DNA of 64,000 bases, taken from the NCBI RefSeq assembly GCF_014648915.1, contig NZ_BMSA01000012.1, positions 124,001 to 188,000 of the forward strand, written 5' to 3'. Within the stretch, counting starts at the first letter, position 1, and the number at the start of each line of letters is the position of its first letter. The DNA comes from Streptomyces phaeofaciens (GTDB taxonomy: Bacteria; Actinomycetota; Actinomycetes; Streptomycetales; Streptomycetaceae). The position numbers were made by a program, and so were the translations under genes. The notes below the pieces were generated by a model. That model was not told where the DNA came from. It searched no databases and was given only the letters and a program-made list of their open reading frames with translations. Below are positions 1-7,938 of this stretch, in pieces.

Positions 1-2
1 GC

Positions 3-25
3 GCGGCCCGCCGTAGGCGGGCCGC
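3..25. terminator. GC-rich hairpin at the window edge
   Basis: A perfect 10-bp inverted repeat (3-12 with 16-25) has a 3-nt loop and is followed by CTTGAT. It looks like the terminator of a gene to the left of the window. The rest of 1-219 shows nothing further that I can support. Confidence 0.45.
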
Positions 26-219
26 CTTGATCCAGTAAAGAAACTCTGAACAGCTCCGCAGGGCAGGGCAACGGTCGAGCAGCGCGAGAGACACGCGACC
101 GCACGACGAACAAGCTCCTGATCTGCATCAGAGGCTCCGTTGGGCAAGCGATCGAGCGGTGCCTTGGCGGTTCGAGCTAACACCGACGCAAGCGACGGCA
201 CGGCGGCAAACGGGGAGCG

Positions 220-447
220 ATGACCGAGCGCATACCGGACAACGAAATGGGGTTGACCAGCATTCACGTCGGGGACACGGAACAGGTGGCCGCACTGATC
301 AAGGAAATGCGAGCCATGGTCGGTCGCCTCAGTAGGGAGACCAGAGAGTTGCGAGACGAAGTGATCAAGCTCAGGGCTGCGGCTTCGCCTGCTGGGCAGC
401 CTTCAGCTCCTCGACCTCACGCCGAAGTTCCTGATGATCAGCGCTGA
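220..447 (+). CDS. Small coiled-coil hypothetical protein
   Basis: This 75-residue frame starts at ATG after a GGGGAG purine stretch that sits very close to the start. Residues 22-52 form a heptad-like charged helix (EQVAALIKEM through RELRDEVIKL) that would be a short coiled coil. The C-terminal tail is Pro/Ala rich. Its last 77 bases overlap, antisense, the 3' end of the GntR gene, whose own C-terminus is also coiled coil. Small coiled-coil ORFs of this kind occur at AICE ends, but I do not recognise the family, and the overlap means it could be a chance frame. Confidence 0.4.
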   Translation: MTERIPDNEMGLTSIHVGDTEQVAALIKEMRAMVGRLSRETRELRDEVIKLRAAASPAGQPSAPRPHAEVPDDQR

Positions 448-859
448 GGGCACGAATCTCGTCTCGTAGCGCTGTGAGCATTTCAGCGAGGGTGGCGCCG
501 GCGGCTTCAGCGTCGTCGGGCCTTCCCTCCGCTTGCTCTGCCTGGCTGGGCTTCTTGTCATCTTTGACCAGGTACCAAGCTGGCGGGGTGTAGACCGCCG
601 AGAACTCGTCACCGCCATCGTGATCCGCGACGAAGCTGCCCCGACCGTGGATCGTGTAGACCAGACCCTCTTCGCGCAGCACGTTGAGCGCGGACCGAAT
701 GGTCATGTTGGCCACGCCGAAGCGTTCCTGTAGCTCGCGAATGGCGGGCATCTGCTCGCCCCGCTTGATCCGTCCCTGCAAGATGTCGCGCCGGAGCTCG
801 TCGGCAGCGTGCTGATACGGCGGCCGACGGTCCTGCTTGTTCTCTGGCGCGGGGCTCAT
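371..859 (-). CDS. GntR-family transcriptional regulator of the AICE
   Basis: A 162-residue repressor-like protein. Residues about 13-80 form a GntR winged helix-turn-helix (QHAADELRRDILQGRI, RELQERFGVANMTIRSALN, EEGLVYTIHGRGSFV). Unlike the second element's GntR protein, it lacks a UTRA effector domain and ends in a coiled coil (LRDEIRALSADHQELRREVE), likely for dimerisation. I chose the start at 859 because the helix-turn-helix begins shortly after it; an upstream in-frame ATG at 976 would add an unrelated extension across the operator region. It is divergent from the tra-rep genes, so it probably represses them as KorSA does in pSAM2. The inverted repeats at 905-933 lie in the shared promoter region. 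Confidence 0.85.
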   Translation of the reverse strand: MSPAPENKQDRRPPYQHAADELRRDILQGRIKRGEQMPAIRELQERFGVANMTIRSALNVLREEGLVYTIHGRGSFVADHDGGDEFSAVYTPPAWYLVKDDKKPSQAEQAEGRPDDAEAAGATLAEMLTALRDEIRALSADHQELRREVEELKAAQQAKPQP

Positions 860-904
860 GGCCCAAGAGTAACGACCTCTAGCACGCCTAGCACACCCCG
901 CTGA

Positions 905-973
905 CATAGGTGTCCTATGCCAGATGACACCTAGCTCACCACACTCACTTGACACTGCTAGGTCAGCTATGTT
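905..973. promoter_or_regulatory. Divergent control region with nested inverted repeats and a -35-like box
   Basis: CATAGG-TGT-CCTATG (905-919) is a perfect 6-bp-arm inverted repeat. TAGGTGTC (907-914) also pairs with GACACCTA (926-933) across 11 bp. Nearby are two direct CTAGCAC motifs (about 879-899). TTGACA at 949-954 is followed 13 bp later by TATGTT and 17 bp later by TTCAAT, giving a plausible rightward promoter for the gene at 1031. The repeats are the best candidates for the GntR operator. Confidence 0.5.
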
Positions 974-1030
974 CAATGGTGATCACGCCCCACCGCTCCG
1001 GCGGAGCGCAACCGAAAGGACTCAATTCCC

Positions 1031-1381
1031 ATGGCACGCATCCGTGTTGGCCTGCTCTCCACCTCGTCGTTCATGGTCGGCACCCTGCCGGTACCGAAGT
1101 ACGCGGACGCCGAGAAGACGCAGTTCGCGACCGACCGCGAGACCGGCGCGAAGCTCTACACGATCACCCTCTTCTTCATGGAGGAGGACCGCGCCGAAGC
1201 CTTGAAGATCACCGTCCCGGAAACCGGTCTCCCCAACGGCCTCCGGCCCGGCGTCCCGGTCATGCCGATGGAGCTGTTCGCCACCCCGTGGGCGCGGATC
1301 TTCAACGGCTCGCTCTCGGACGGCATCGCCTACCGCGCTGATCGGCTCGACCTGGTGGCCCCGGCCGCTGAGGCGGCGTGA
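1031..1381 (+). CDS. SCO3933-family regulatory protein
   Basis: A 116-residue protein with an AAAGGA ribosome site 11 nt upstream of ATG. The pattern DRETGAKLYTITLFF followed by a short beta-rich body and MELFATPWARI matches the small SCO3933-type proteins that accompany Streptomyces AICE tra-rep operons. The family has a regulatory annotation but no defined biochemical role. It has no signal peptide or membrane segment. Its stop overlaps the GTG of the next gene by four bases, so it is the first gene of the rightward operon. Confidence 0.7.
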   Translation: MARIRVGLLSTSSFMVGTLPVPKYADAEKTQFATDRETGAKLYTITLFFMEEDRAEALKITVPETGLPNGLRPGVPVMPMELFATPWARIFNGSLSDGIAYRADRLDLVAPAAEAA

Positions 1382-1590
1382 GCGGCACCGCTTACCGGTC
1401 CGGCGCTGAGCGCAGCTACCCGCTGCCTCACGCCGGGCCGGATGCCCGGCTCACCGAATCGCTCGTGACCTCTGTGGCGGCCGTGCTCGTCGGCTACGGC
1501 TACCCCCGCCTCGGTTCCTCGGCGGATCGGGCGGCCCTCGAATCGGCCCTCGTGACCTTCCTCTACAACCCTCAGGAGAACCACGCATGA
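1378..1590 (+). CDS. Small hypothetical AICE protein
   Basis: A 70-residue protein starting at GTG with the GTGA overlap on the preceding stop, and overlapping the ATG of the following tra gene in the same way, so it is translationally coupled on both sides. It contains one helix-rich segment (LTESLVTSVAAVLVGYGYPRL) and no catalytic motif. I do not recognise a function. Its retention between the SCO3933-type gene and traB suggests a role in transfer or its regulation. Confidence 0.7.
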   Translation: MSGTAYRSGAERSYPLPHAGPDARLTESLVTSVAAVLVGYGYPRLGSSADRAALESALVTFLYNPQENHA

Positions 1591-2990
1591 AGGATCCGAA
1601 CGCCCCGGCTGGAGGGATCGTTGGCAACACGCCCCTCGTCGTCGTCCTGGTGCTCGCCGTGATCGTCGGCTGGACGGTGTGGTGGGTGGTCCGCTACCTG
1701 CGCGCTGACACCATGACCCGGCAGTCCATCCGGCAGGCCGTACGTGTGCGGTGGGGCTGGAAGCGGCTCGCACCGATGCTGAAGCTGTCGGCCACGGACA
1801 AGACCCCGACCGCGCTGGCAACGCTGGCGAACACGAACGGCAAGCCCATCAAGCCGCGCATCCTCATACCGGCTCTGAAGGTGACACACGACGCGTACGG
1901 AGTGATCGCGCGGGCCCAGTGCCTGCCCGGCGTTGGCCTCGAACAGTTCCAGAAGGCTGCCCCACATCTGGCGGATGCCTGGCGGTGCACACGGGTGGCC
2001 GTCACGCAGGACCGGCCGGGGCAAGTCGTCATCCGGGGTGTACGCCTGGACCCGCTGAAGTTCCCCACCAAGCACCGCCCTACAGGTGACGTGCCGGACG
2101 AGACAGCTCGGTGGGACCTCGGTGTCGACGAGTACGCCCAGCCGGTGTCCGTGAACCTCACACAGGTACCCGGCGTGACCGTGGCCGGCCTGCCCGGCTT
2201 CGGGAAGACCAGCCTGGTCAACCGACTTCTCTCGGACTGGGCGCCCTCGTCCGCGGTGCAGTTCGCCTGCGCGGACGGCAAGGTCTCGGCTGCGTACGAG
2301 GGCGACTACGCCGACTGGGTACAGCGCATGTTCGCCTTCGTGGGCGATGACCTGGAAGAGGCCAACAAGCTGTTCGGCCACCTCGTGGAGCTCCGGCGTG
2401 CGCGGTCGGCCTCGGTGCGCTCGGTGCTCGGGGTGAAGTCCATGTGGGACGTGGGCCCGTCCGACCGCTGGCCTCTGGTCGTGCTGATCATCGACAAAGC
2501 CCACACCTACTTCCGCGACCACAAGGGCAGCGACCCGAAGACGAAGAAGCTCGCCGCGTTGGCCGCCGAGAACGCCCGGCTCGTCGAAGACCTGGTGAAG
2601 AAGGGCCGTTCCGTGGGCCTGCTCGTCATCCTCACCACCCAGAAGTCCACCGGCGACGCGATCCCGACCTTCATCCGCGACGTGTGCCCCGTGGGCCTGA
2701 GCTTCGCGCAGAAGACCGCCGAAGCCGCCGTAGCCGCGCTCGGCGAGGAGATCCGGGAATGGCCGGACGCCAACCCGATCAACCTCCAGGACCCCACCTA
2801 CGTCGGCGTCGCGTCCATGAACCACCAGTCACAGCCCGGCTTCACCCGCATCCGCACGCCGTACGTGGCGGACGCGGACGCGGCCCGCATCGCCAAGCAG
2901 ACCGCGAGCCTCACCGCAGACCCGTACGCCCTCCTTGGCCCTCGCCTGGGGGACCTGGACCTGGCCAAGGCAGACACCGAGGCGGCCTGA
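1587..2990 (+). CDS. TraB/FtsK-type DNA translocase of the AICE with altered Walker B
   Basis: A 467-residue protein with one N-terminal membrane helix (about residues 12-32, LVVVLVLAVIVGWTVWWVV) and a cytoplasmic FtsK/SpoIIIE motor. Walker A is GLPGFGKTS (about 201-209). The Walker B strand reads LVVLIIDKAHTYF (D303, K304). TraB proteins form hexamers that pump double-stranded DNA between hyphae during Streptomyces conjugation. In FtsK-type ATPases the residue after the Walker-B Asp is a catalytic Glu; here it is Lys, coded AAA, one G-to-A change from GAA. The rest of the protein is full length with no frameshift. The motor may therefore be catalytically dead, or the change could be a sequencing error. 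Confidence 0.9.
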   Translation: MKDPNAPAGGIVGNTPLVVVLVLAVIVGWTVWWVVRYLRADTMTRQSIRQAVRVRWGWKRLAPMLKLSATDKTPTALATLANTNGKPIKPRILIPALKVTHDAYGVIARAQCLPGVGLEQFQKAAPHLADAWRCTRVAVTQDRPGQVVIRGVRLDPLKFPTKHRPTGDVPDETARWDLGVDEYAQPVSVNLTQVPGVTVAGLPGFGKTSLVNRLLSDWAPSSAVQFACADGKVSAAYEGDYADWVQRMFAFVGDDLEEANKLFGHLVELRRARSASVRSVLGVKSMWDVGPSDRWPLVVLIIDKAHTYFRDHKGSDPKTKKLAALAAENARLVEDLVKKGRSVGLLVILTTQKSTGDAIPTFIRDVCPVGLSFAQKTAEAAVAALGEEIREWPDANPINLQDPTYVGVASMNHQSQPGFTRIRTPYVADADAARIAKQTASLTADPYALLGPRLGDLDLAKADTEAA

Positions 2991-3040
2991 CTGCCTCCGC
3001 CCTGGACGCACACGACACCACTGAGAGGAGGTGAACACCC

Positions 3041-3736
3041 ATGACTGAGGACCGGATCACTCAGCGCACGATCACCGCCGTCATGATCGTCATTGCCGCG
3101 CTGGCGTTCGTCTTCTCCTTCGGCAACGTCTGGTCTCTCGCCCTGCGCCTTGGCGTCCCCGCTCCCATCGCACCGCTCATTGCTCCGATGGTGGATCTGT
3201 CCGTAGTCGGCCTCCTCGTTGCCCTGCGCTACCTCTCCCTTCGCGGGCTGCCCGCCGAACAGATGACGGCGGCCAACCGGCTCATGCACTTCTCCGGACT
3301 CCTGACCCTGGCTCTCAACGTCGCCGAACCGATCGTCGCAGGACACTACGGCCGTGCCGCCGTGGACGCCGTGGCTCCGCTGCTCCTCCTCGGCTGGGGC
3401 GCCGTCGGCCCGCAGCTCCTGCGCGCCTTCCACACAGTCGCCCGCCCGGCGACCCCGGTCCCCTCACTCGACGAGACAGGGCCGGAAGCCGATACGACGC
3501 CCGCCCCGGTCGCCCCCAGGGCGCTGCCTGTCACGCCAGAACCGACCACCGTGCCGGTCGCTCCCCTCGTCGCCGCCACGCCTGCGGTCAAGGTGCCTGA
3601 GCCACTGCTGACCGAAGCGCGCTCGATCGCGGAGTCCCACCACATGGAGCACGGCGAGCCCATCACAGCGGCCCAGCTCAAGGCGCGACTCGGAATCGGC
3701 CTGCCCATGGCCACTGCCCTCCACGCCGCCCTGTAG
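3041..3736 (+). CDS. SpdB-like DUF2637 membrane (spread) protein
   Basis: A 231-residue protein preceded by a strong GGAGG site. Residues about 8-135 hold four hydrophobic helices (TAVMIVIAALAFVFSF, PLIAPMVDLSVVGLLVAL, FSGLLTLALNVAEP, APLLLLGWGAVGPQLL), the DUF2637 pattern of AICE spread proteins. A Pro/Ala/Thr-rich linker and a C-terminal helix-turn-helix-like segment (SIAESHHMEHGEPITAAQLKARLGIG) follow. Spd proteins help transferred DNA move between compartments of the recipient mycelium. It sits between traB and rep, as expected. Confidence 0.85.
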   Translation: MTEDRITQRTITAVMIVIAALAFVFSFGNVWSLALRLGVPAPIAPLIAPMVDLSVVGLLVALRYLSLRGLPAEQMTAANRLMHFSGLLTLALNVAEPIVAGHYGRAAVDAVAPLLLLGWGAVGPQLLRAFHTVARPATPVPSLDETGPEADTTPAPVAPRALPVTPEPTTVPVAPLVAATPAVKVPEPLLTEARSIAESHHMEHGEPITAAQLKARLGIGLPMATALHAAL

Positions 3737-3809
3737 TACCGCGCACTCTCCGCCGGCCGTTCCGGCATCTCTCACCCTCGCCCGCCCCTCGGCTCGCCTC
3801 GCCATGCCT

Positions 3810-3850
3810 GCGGGCAGCAACCCGAGCGCACGAAACCGGCTGCTGCCCGC
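3810..3850. repeat. Inverted repeat upstream of rep
   Basis: GCGGGCAGCA (3810-3819) pairs perfectly with TGCTGCCCGC (3841-3850) across a 21-nt loop, 38 bp before the rep start. It could be a rep-control hairpin or part of the double-strand origin of a rolling-circle replicon. There is no direct evidence for either. Confidence 0.4.
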
Positions 3851-3888
3851 CCGCTCACCCTCGCGCCAGAAAGGACACCCCGCCCGTC

Positions 3889-5352
3889 ATGCGCCGCTCC
3901 CTCGACCTGCACCACATCATCAGTCCCGGCCTGCGGGACCTGGTCGAACTGGCCAACACCGACGACTTCGACCGTGTGACGGAACAGGTCCGCAACCTGC
4001 GGGGCTGCACCAGTCCGATCAACCTGCACGGCTGGACGATCACCACCGACCAGACCACCAGGCAGGTGGTCCGCTCCTACCACTCGGAGGACGAACCCTC
4101 CGGACGCCTCCTCACCACCTGCGGAAATCGCCGCGCCTCCCGCTGCCCCGCCTGCTCCCGCCTCTACGCGGCCGACACCTACCACCTGATCAAGGCCGGG
4201 CTGTCCGGTGGCAAGAACGTCGCCGAAGCCGTCCGTGACCACCCGCGCGCGTTCGTCACCCTCACCGCCCCGTCCTTCGGTCCGGTCCACAACCGCCCCA
4301 CGACCGATGCGGGCAAGCCCCGGCCCTGCACATGCGGCAAGAGCCACACCGAGGACGCTCCCGAACTCGGTGCCCCGCTCCGCCCGGCAAGCTACGGCTA
4401 CACGGGCGCCGTGCTGTGGAACGCTCACGCCGGGGCCCTGTGGGCACGCTTCACGACCTACCTCCGCCGCGCCCTTGCCGAACACCTCGGCATGACACAG
4501 AAGGCGCTCAACGCGGCCCTCCGCGTCTCCTTCGCCAAGGTCGCCGAGTACCAGCAACGCGGCCTGGTCCACTTCCATGCGGTCGTCCGATTCGACGGTC
4601 CGGAAGGCCACACCACCTCGCCCCCGACCTGGGCCACCTTCGATGCCCTCCGCGCGGCCGTCGGCCTGGCGGTCGAGCGTGCCCGGCTCACGGTCGTGTC
4701 TGACGCAGTCGGCGAACGCGTCATCAGGTGGGGCGACCGCTTCAAGGTGGACCAGATATCCGCGCTCGGCGACGGCGAACTCACGGACGCCAAGGTGGCC
4801 GGATACGTCGCGAAGTACGCCACCAAGAACGCCGAAGGCGCGGGCACCGTGGACCGCACCCTCGTATGCGGTTCCTGCTCCGGACGCGGCTACCTGCGGG
4901 GCCCCGACGGCTTCCGCGACCTCTGCGCCGACTGCGACGGGACGGGCCAGGCCGAACGCCTCACCGACCTCCCGGTACAGCAGCACGCCCGGCAGATGAT
5001 CCGCACCGCCTGGGCACTCGGCCACCTCCCGGAATTCGCCGACCTCAAGCTCTGGAAGTGGGCTCACATGCTCGGCTTCCGCGGCCACTTCTCCAGCAAG
5101 TCACGCGCCTACTCGACCACCCTCGGAGCGCTCCGCGACGTCCGCCGGGCCTGGCGCACAGCCCAAGCCGAAGCCGCCCGCATCCGCGCCGGCCTCCCGG
5201 TCGACGACGAGAACACCACCCTCGTCACCGACTCCTCATGGACCTACCTCAGCAGCGGCTACCGCCCCGGCGAAGAACTCCTCGCCGCCCAGGTCCGCCA
5301 CGACATCGCCCACAACCAACAGGCCAAACGCGAAGGGCTGGTGCCTGCATGA
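3889..5352 (+). CDS. AICE rolling-circle replication initiator (RepSA type) with internal zinc module
   Basis: A 487-residue initiator for rolling-circle replication of the excised element. The HUH-type motif HFH lies at about 229-231 (GLVHFHAVVRF), and candidate nicking tyrosines are Y306 and Y310 (YVAKYATK). An N-terminal Cys pair (CGNRRASRCPACSR) probably binds metal. Residues about 327-355 are an inserted CGSCSGRGY / CADCDGTG block resembling the DnaJ zinc centre. The second element's Rep lacks this insert; there a similar block is a separate protein. The C-terminus (WKWAHMLGFRGHFSSKSRAYS) is the conserved family tail. The stop overlaps the start of the excisionase gene (ATGA). Confidence 0.9.
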   Translation: MRRSLDLHHIISPGLRDLVELANTDDFDRVTEQVRNLRGCTSPINLHGWTITTDQTTRQVVRSYHSEDEPSGRLLTTCGNRRASRCPACSRLYAADTYHLIKAGLSGGKNVAEAVRDHPRAFVTLTAPSFGPVHNRPTTDAGKPRPCTCGKSHTEDAPELGAPLRPASYGYTGAVLWNAHAGALWARFTTYLRRALAEHLGMTQKALNAALRVSFAKVAEYQQRGLVHFHAVVRFDGPEGHTTSPPTWATFDALRAAVGLAVERARLTVVSDAVGERVIRWGDRFKVDQISALGDGELTDAKVAGYVAKYATKNAEGAGTVDRTLVCGSCSGRGYLRGPDGFRDLCADCDGTGQAERLTDLPVQQHARQMIRTAWALGHLPEFADLKLWKWAHMLGFRGHFSSKSRAYSTTLGALRDVRRAWRTAQAEAARIRAGLPVDDENTTLVTDSSWTYLSSGYRPGEELLAAQVRHDIAHNQQAKREGLVPA

Positions 5353-5531
5353 CGACCGCCGTACTCACCGTGGACCAGGTCGCCGAGCGTCTCGGCATCA
5401 GCCGCTGGAAGGTCCACGACCTGATCCGCTCCCGCGAACTCGCCTCCTTCAAGATCGGCCGCTGCCGACGCATCAGCGAAGCGGCCGTGGACGCCTACAT
5501 ATCCCTCCGCACCGAACAGGAAGCCGCCTGA
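5349..5531 (+). CDS. xis: Excisionase (MerR-like helix-turn-helix)
   Basis: A 60-residue protein starting at the ATG that overlaps the rep stop and ending on a TGATG overlap with the integrase start. Residues 6-55 form an excisionase-type winged helix (LTVDQVAERLGISRWKVHDL, then FKIGRCRRISEAAVDAYI). Xis directs the integrase toward excision and bends attachment-site DNA. The rep-xis-int overlaps indicate strict co-translation. Confidence 0.9.
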   Translation: MTTAVLTVDQVAERLGISRWKVHDLIRSRELASFKIGRCRRISEAAVDAYISLRTEQEAA

Positions 5532-6814
5532 TGGCCAAGCCGAAGAAGAACGCCAACAACGAGGGCACCATCTACCAGCGCAAGGACGGCCGTTGGGAGG
5601 GCAGTGCCTACGTCCTCACGACAGATGGCACCTACAAGCGGCGCAGCGTCTACGGCAAGACCTGGGACGACGCGCACGAGAAGCTCACCAAGCTCAAGGC
5701 CGATTCCCTCAACGGCCTCCCGGTCGCCACCAACAAAATGACCATCGCCGAGTACCTGGCGTACTGGCTGACCAACATCGCCAAGGGCAAGGTCCGCAGG
5801 ACGACCTACGTCAACTACGAGTCCCTCGTCCGCAACTACGTCACCCCGGAGTTCGGCCGGAAGAAGTTGGTCCGTCTCACGGCCCGCGACATCCGCGCCT
5901 TCCTCGCGAAGACGGCCGTCACCTGCCAGTGCTGTGCGCAGGGCAAGGACAAGAAGCGGCCCGAGCACAAGCGGCGCTGCTGCGCCCTCGGCAAGTGCTG
6001 CAAGAAGCTCCCGTCCGACCGGACCGTGCGCTTCCTGCTGGTGATCATGCGCGCCGCCCTCCAGCACGCCGTACGTGAGGACGAGCTGCCCCGCAACGTG
6101 GCCCGGAACGTGGAGCTGAGCATGGGAACGAAGCGCGAGATCGAACCGCTCACGGTCCGGGAGGGGCGTCAGCTCCTGACGGCGGCCCGCGACAACCGGC
6201 TCTGGGCCGCGTACGAGCTGGCGGTCCGCATCGGCCTGCGACGCGGTGAGCTGCTCGGGCTGCGCTGGTCGGACGTCGACCTTCACGAAGGCGTCCTCAC
6301 CGTCCGGCAAGCCCTTCAGCGGGTCGGCGGCGAGCTGCTGATCGTCGCGCCGAAGACGCAGCGCTCGGCCCGCCGTGTGGCTCTGCCCGCCGAGTGCGTG
6401 ACCGCGCTCCGGGCCCAGCGCGCGCAGCAGATCGCCGATCGGAAGGGCGCGGGCAACAACTGGAAGGGGACGGGCCAGGGCCTCATCTTCACCACCCGTA
6501 ACGGGACTCCCATCGAGCCACGCAACCTGAACCGCTCCTTCGAGGCGCTGAGCCTCCGCGCCGGCGTCCGCAAGGTCCGCTTCCACGACCTGCGCCACAC
6601 CTGCGCGTCACTCCTCCACGAACAGGGCGCCGACGCCCGCATGATCATGGAAGTCCTCGGCCACAGCTCGATCCGCGTGACCATGGACATCTACACCTTC
6701 GTCCGGCTCGACTCGCAGCGCTCGGCGTTCGATCGCGTCGGGGATGCCCTCAGGGGTGACGGCAACGACCCGGACGATGACGACGGCGCGGCCGGTGTCC
6801 TGGTAGCCGTCTGA
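5531..6814 (+). CDS. int: Tyrosine-recombinase integrase of the AICE
   Basis: A 427-residue site-specific recombinase acting at tRNA-Arg. It has an N-terminal arm-binding region and SAM-like core-binding domain (TIAEYLAYWL), then the catalytic domain: first Arg in GLRRGELLGLRW (about 237), HDLRHT (about 352-357) and the nucleophile Tyr in MDIYTF (about 388). Residues about 133-158 carry an unusual Cys-rich insertion (CQCCAQGKDKK and RRCCALGKCCKK) that could bind zinc. The C-terminus is an acidic tail, DDDDGAAGVLVAV, also found in nearly identical form on the second element's integrase. It ends just before a bidirectional terminator and the tRNA. Confidence 0.95.
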   Translation: MAKPKKNANNEGTIYQRKDGRWEGSAYVLTTDGTYKRRSVYGKTWDDAHEKLTKLKADSLNGLPVATNKMTIAEYLAYWLTNIAKGKVRRTTYVNYESLVRNYVTPEFGRKKLVRLTARDIRAFLAKTAVTCQCCAQGKDKKRPEHKRRCCALGKCCKKLPSDRTVRFLLVIMRAALQHAVREDELPRNVARNVELSMGTKREIEPLTVREGRQLLTAARDNRLWAAYELAVRIGLRRGELLGLRWSDVDLHEGVLTVRQALQRVGGELLIVAPKTQRSARRVALPAECVTALRAQRAQQIADRKGAGNNWKGTGQGLIFTTRNGTPIEPRNLNRSFEALSLRAGVRKVRFHDLRHTCASLLHEQGADARMIMEVLGHSSIRVTMDIYTFVRLDSQRSAFDRVGDALRGDGNDPDDDDGAAGVLVAV

Positions 6815-6865
6815 TTCGCTCTCGAAGGCGGTTGCCGTCAAACGCTGCCGTCCAACGCAAAAGCT

Positions 6866-6897
6866 AGAGGCCCTAAGGAGTGATCCTTAGGGCCTCT
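6866..6897. terminator. Bidirectional terminator between int and tRNA-Arg
   Basis: A perfect 14-bp stem (6866-6879 with 6884-6897) with a 4-nt GTGA loop lies between the convergent integrase and tRNA-Arg genes. Confidence 0.85.
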
Positions 6898-6906
6898 GGT
6901 CTGCTG

Positions 6907-6979
6907 TGCACTCGGCAGGATTCGAACCTGCAACCTTCTGATCCGTAGTCAGATGCTCTATCCGTTAAGCTACGAGTGC
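6907..6979 (-). tRNA. tRNA-Arg(ACG), integration site of the first AICE
   Basis: A 73-nt cloverleaf. Acceptor stem GCACTCG / CGAGTGC has discriminator A. The anticodon loop CTACGGA gives ACG (read as ICG, codons CGU/CGC/CGA), and the T-loop is TTCGAAT. No CCA is encoded. The 3' half is the expected attB/attR core for the adjacent integrase. Confidence 0.97.
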
Positions 6980-7148
6980 TTGTTATTCGGTTTTTCTGTC
7001 TTTCGCTCCCGGCCCTTCCGGCCCGCTCGCGGCGACAGGAAGAACATTACATGACTGCCGCCGACATGTGAAATCCGTTTGCCTCACCCCTTGTGACCTG
7101 GGGAAACCCCTTCTGAGGGGGTAGTGGTGGATCATGTCCGGGAACGAC

Positions 7149-7178
7149 GAAGCCCCGGTCTGTGAGGACCGGGGCTTC
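7149..7178. terminator. Terminator downstream of tRNA-Ser(GCT)
   Basis: A perfect 12-bp stem (7149-7160 with 7167-7178) with a 6-nt loop lies 11 bp past the 3' end of the leftward tRNA-Ser. Confidence 0.8.
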
Positions 7179-7189
7179 GGTGTATCGCG

Positions 7190-7280
7190 CGGAGGCGGAG
7201 GGATTTGAACCCTCGATGGGCTTGAAGGCCCAAACCGCATTAGCAGTGCGGCGCCATAGACCGGACTAGGCGACGCCTCC
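7190..7280 (-). tRNA. tRNA-Ser(GCT)
   Basis: A 91-nt class II tRNA with acceptor GGAGGCG / CGCCTCC, discriminator G, anticodon loop CTGCTAA (GCT), a long variable arm, and T-arm GAGGG-TTCAAAT-CCCTC. It reads AGC/AGU serine codons. A second, clearly different tRNA-Ser(GCT) lies at 52542. Confidence 0.97.
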
Positions 7281-7437
7281 AGCACAACCCCTCGCGTGCG
7301 TGCGAGTGGTGCGTGCAGATGATGACACAGTCGAGCGTGCTGTCACCAATCGACGTCCACGGTACTAGGCAGGCGGGGCGCAGGGCAAAACACTTGGCCG
7401 GGCGCAACGTCGTCGTCGGTGCCGCGTTGGTCAGGGC

Positions 7438-7938
7438 ATGCTCCAGGTCACCCCGCTGCGCCGGCTGTTTCTCACCGCCTCCGCCGCCACCGCCGTCTGC
7501 GCCGGTCTCGTCGTCCCCTCGGGCGCCGGGGCCTGGACCGCGTACGCCCTCTCGCCCCCGCCCGTGCGGGACGAGGACCAGGCTCGCGGTGATCACCTCG
7601 TCGTCACCGTCCGTCGCGCGGGCGGCCGGGCCGACGGGACGTTCGAGGTGTACTGCCGTCCGGGCCGCGGCCGGGGGTACGGCAGCCATCCGGACGTCTC
7701 CGGTGCCTGTCGCGCGGTCGACCGGAACACGCGCTGGGGGCGGGACACCTTCGCGCCGGTGCCCTCCGGCGGCCTCTGCACCATGCAGTACGGCGGGCCG
7801 GCCACCGCCCACGTCACCGGGCGCTGGGCCGGGCGACCCGTCGACGCGACGTTCGACCGCAGCAACGGGTGCGCCATCGAGCGCTGGGAACGGTTCGTGC
7901 CCCTGCTGCCCGACCTGCACGCGGGGGACCGGTCCTGA
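7438..7938 (+). CDS. Secreted subtilisin-inhibitor-like (SSI) protease inhibitor
   Basis: A 166-residue protein with a signal peptide (RRLFLTASAATAVCAGLVV, probable cleavage near AGA-W). The mature part matches the Streptomyces subtilisin inhibitor family: DHLVVTVR strand, four Cys for two disulfides, the reactive loop GGLCTMQYGG, and the signature ATFDRSNGCAIERW. By alignment to SSI the P1-P1' scissile bond would be Met-Gln in CTMQY, so it should inhibit subtilisin-like and similar serine proteases outside the cell. It is a single gene. In Streptomyces, SSI proteins control the extracellular proteases that drive mycelial lysis during differentiation. Confidence 0.92.
   Translation: MLQVTPLRRLFLTASAATAVCAGLVVPSGAGAWTAYALSPPPVRDEDQARGDHLVVTVRRAGGRADGTFEVYCRPGRGRGYGSHPDVSGACRAVDRNTRWGRDTFAPVPSGGLCTMQYGGPATAHVTGRWAGRPVDATFDRSNGCAIERWERFVPLLPDLHAGDRS

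Larger units (their letters stand above)
1..6945. mobile_element. Right part of an AICE integrated at tRNA-Arg(ACG), left end outside window
   Basis: The gene order GntR regulator, SCO3933-type protein, TraB/FtsK, SpdB, Rep, Xis, Int next to a tRNA 3' end is the standard layout of actinomycete integrative and conjugative elements such as pSAM2. The integrase stops 92 bp before the 3' end of tRNA-Arg. I found no second copy of the tRNA-Arg 3' half in the window, so the other attachment site should lie left of position 1. The right boundary inside the tRNA is inferred from how such elements integrate (anticodon loop to 3' end), not seen directly. Genes from Tra to Int all read rightward with short gaps or overlaps. 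Confidence 0.85.

Noticed and set aside
1..1000. Left attachment site of the first AICE
   Set aside because: No copy of the tRNA-Arg 3' half occurs here; the left end must lie outside the window.
6767..6774. TraB recognition (GACCCGGA) clt locus
   Set aside because: Only single copies were seen in each element (here and near 26289); functional loci have several closely spaced copies.
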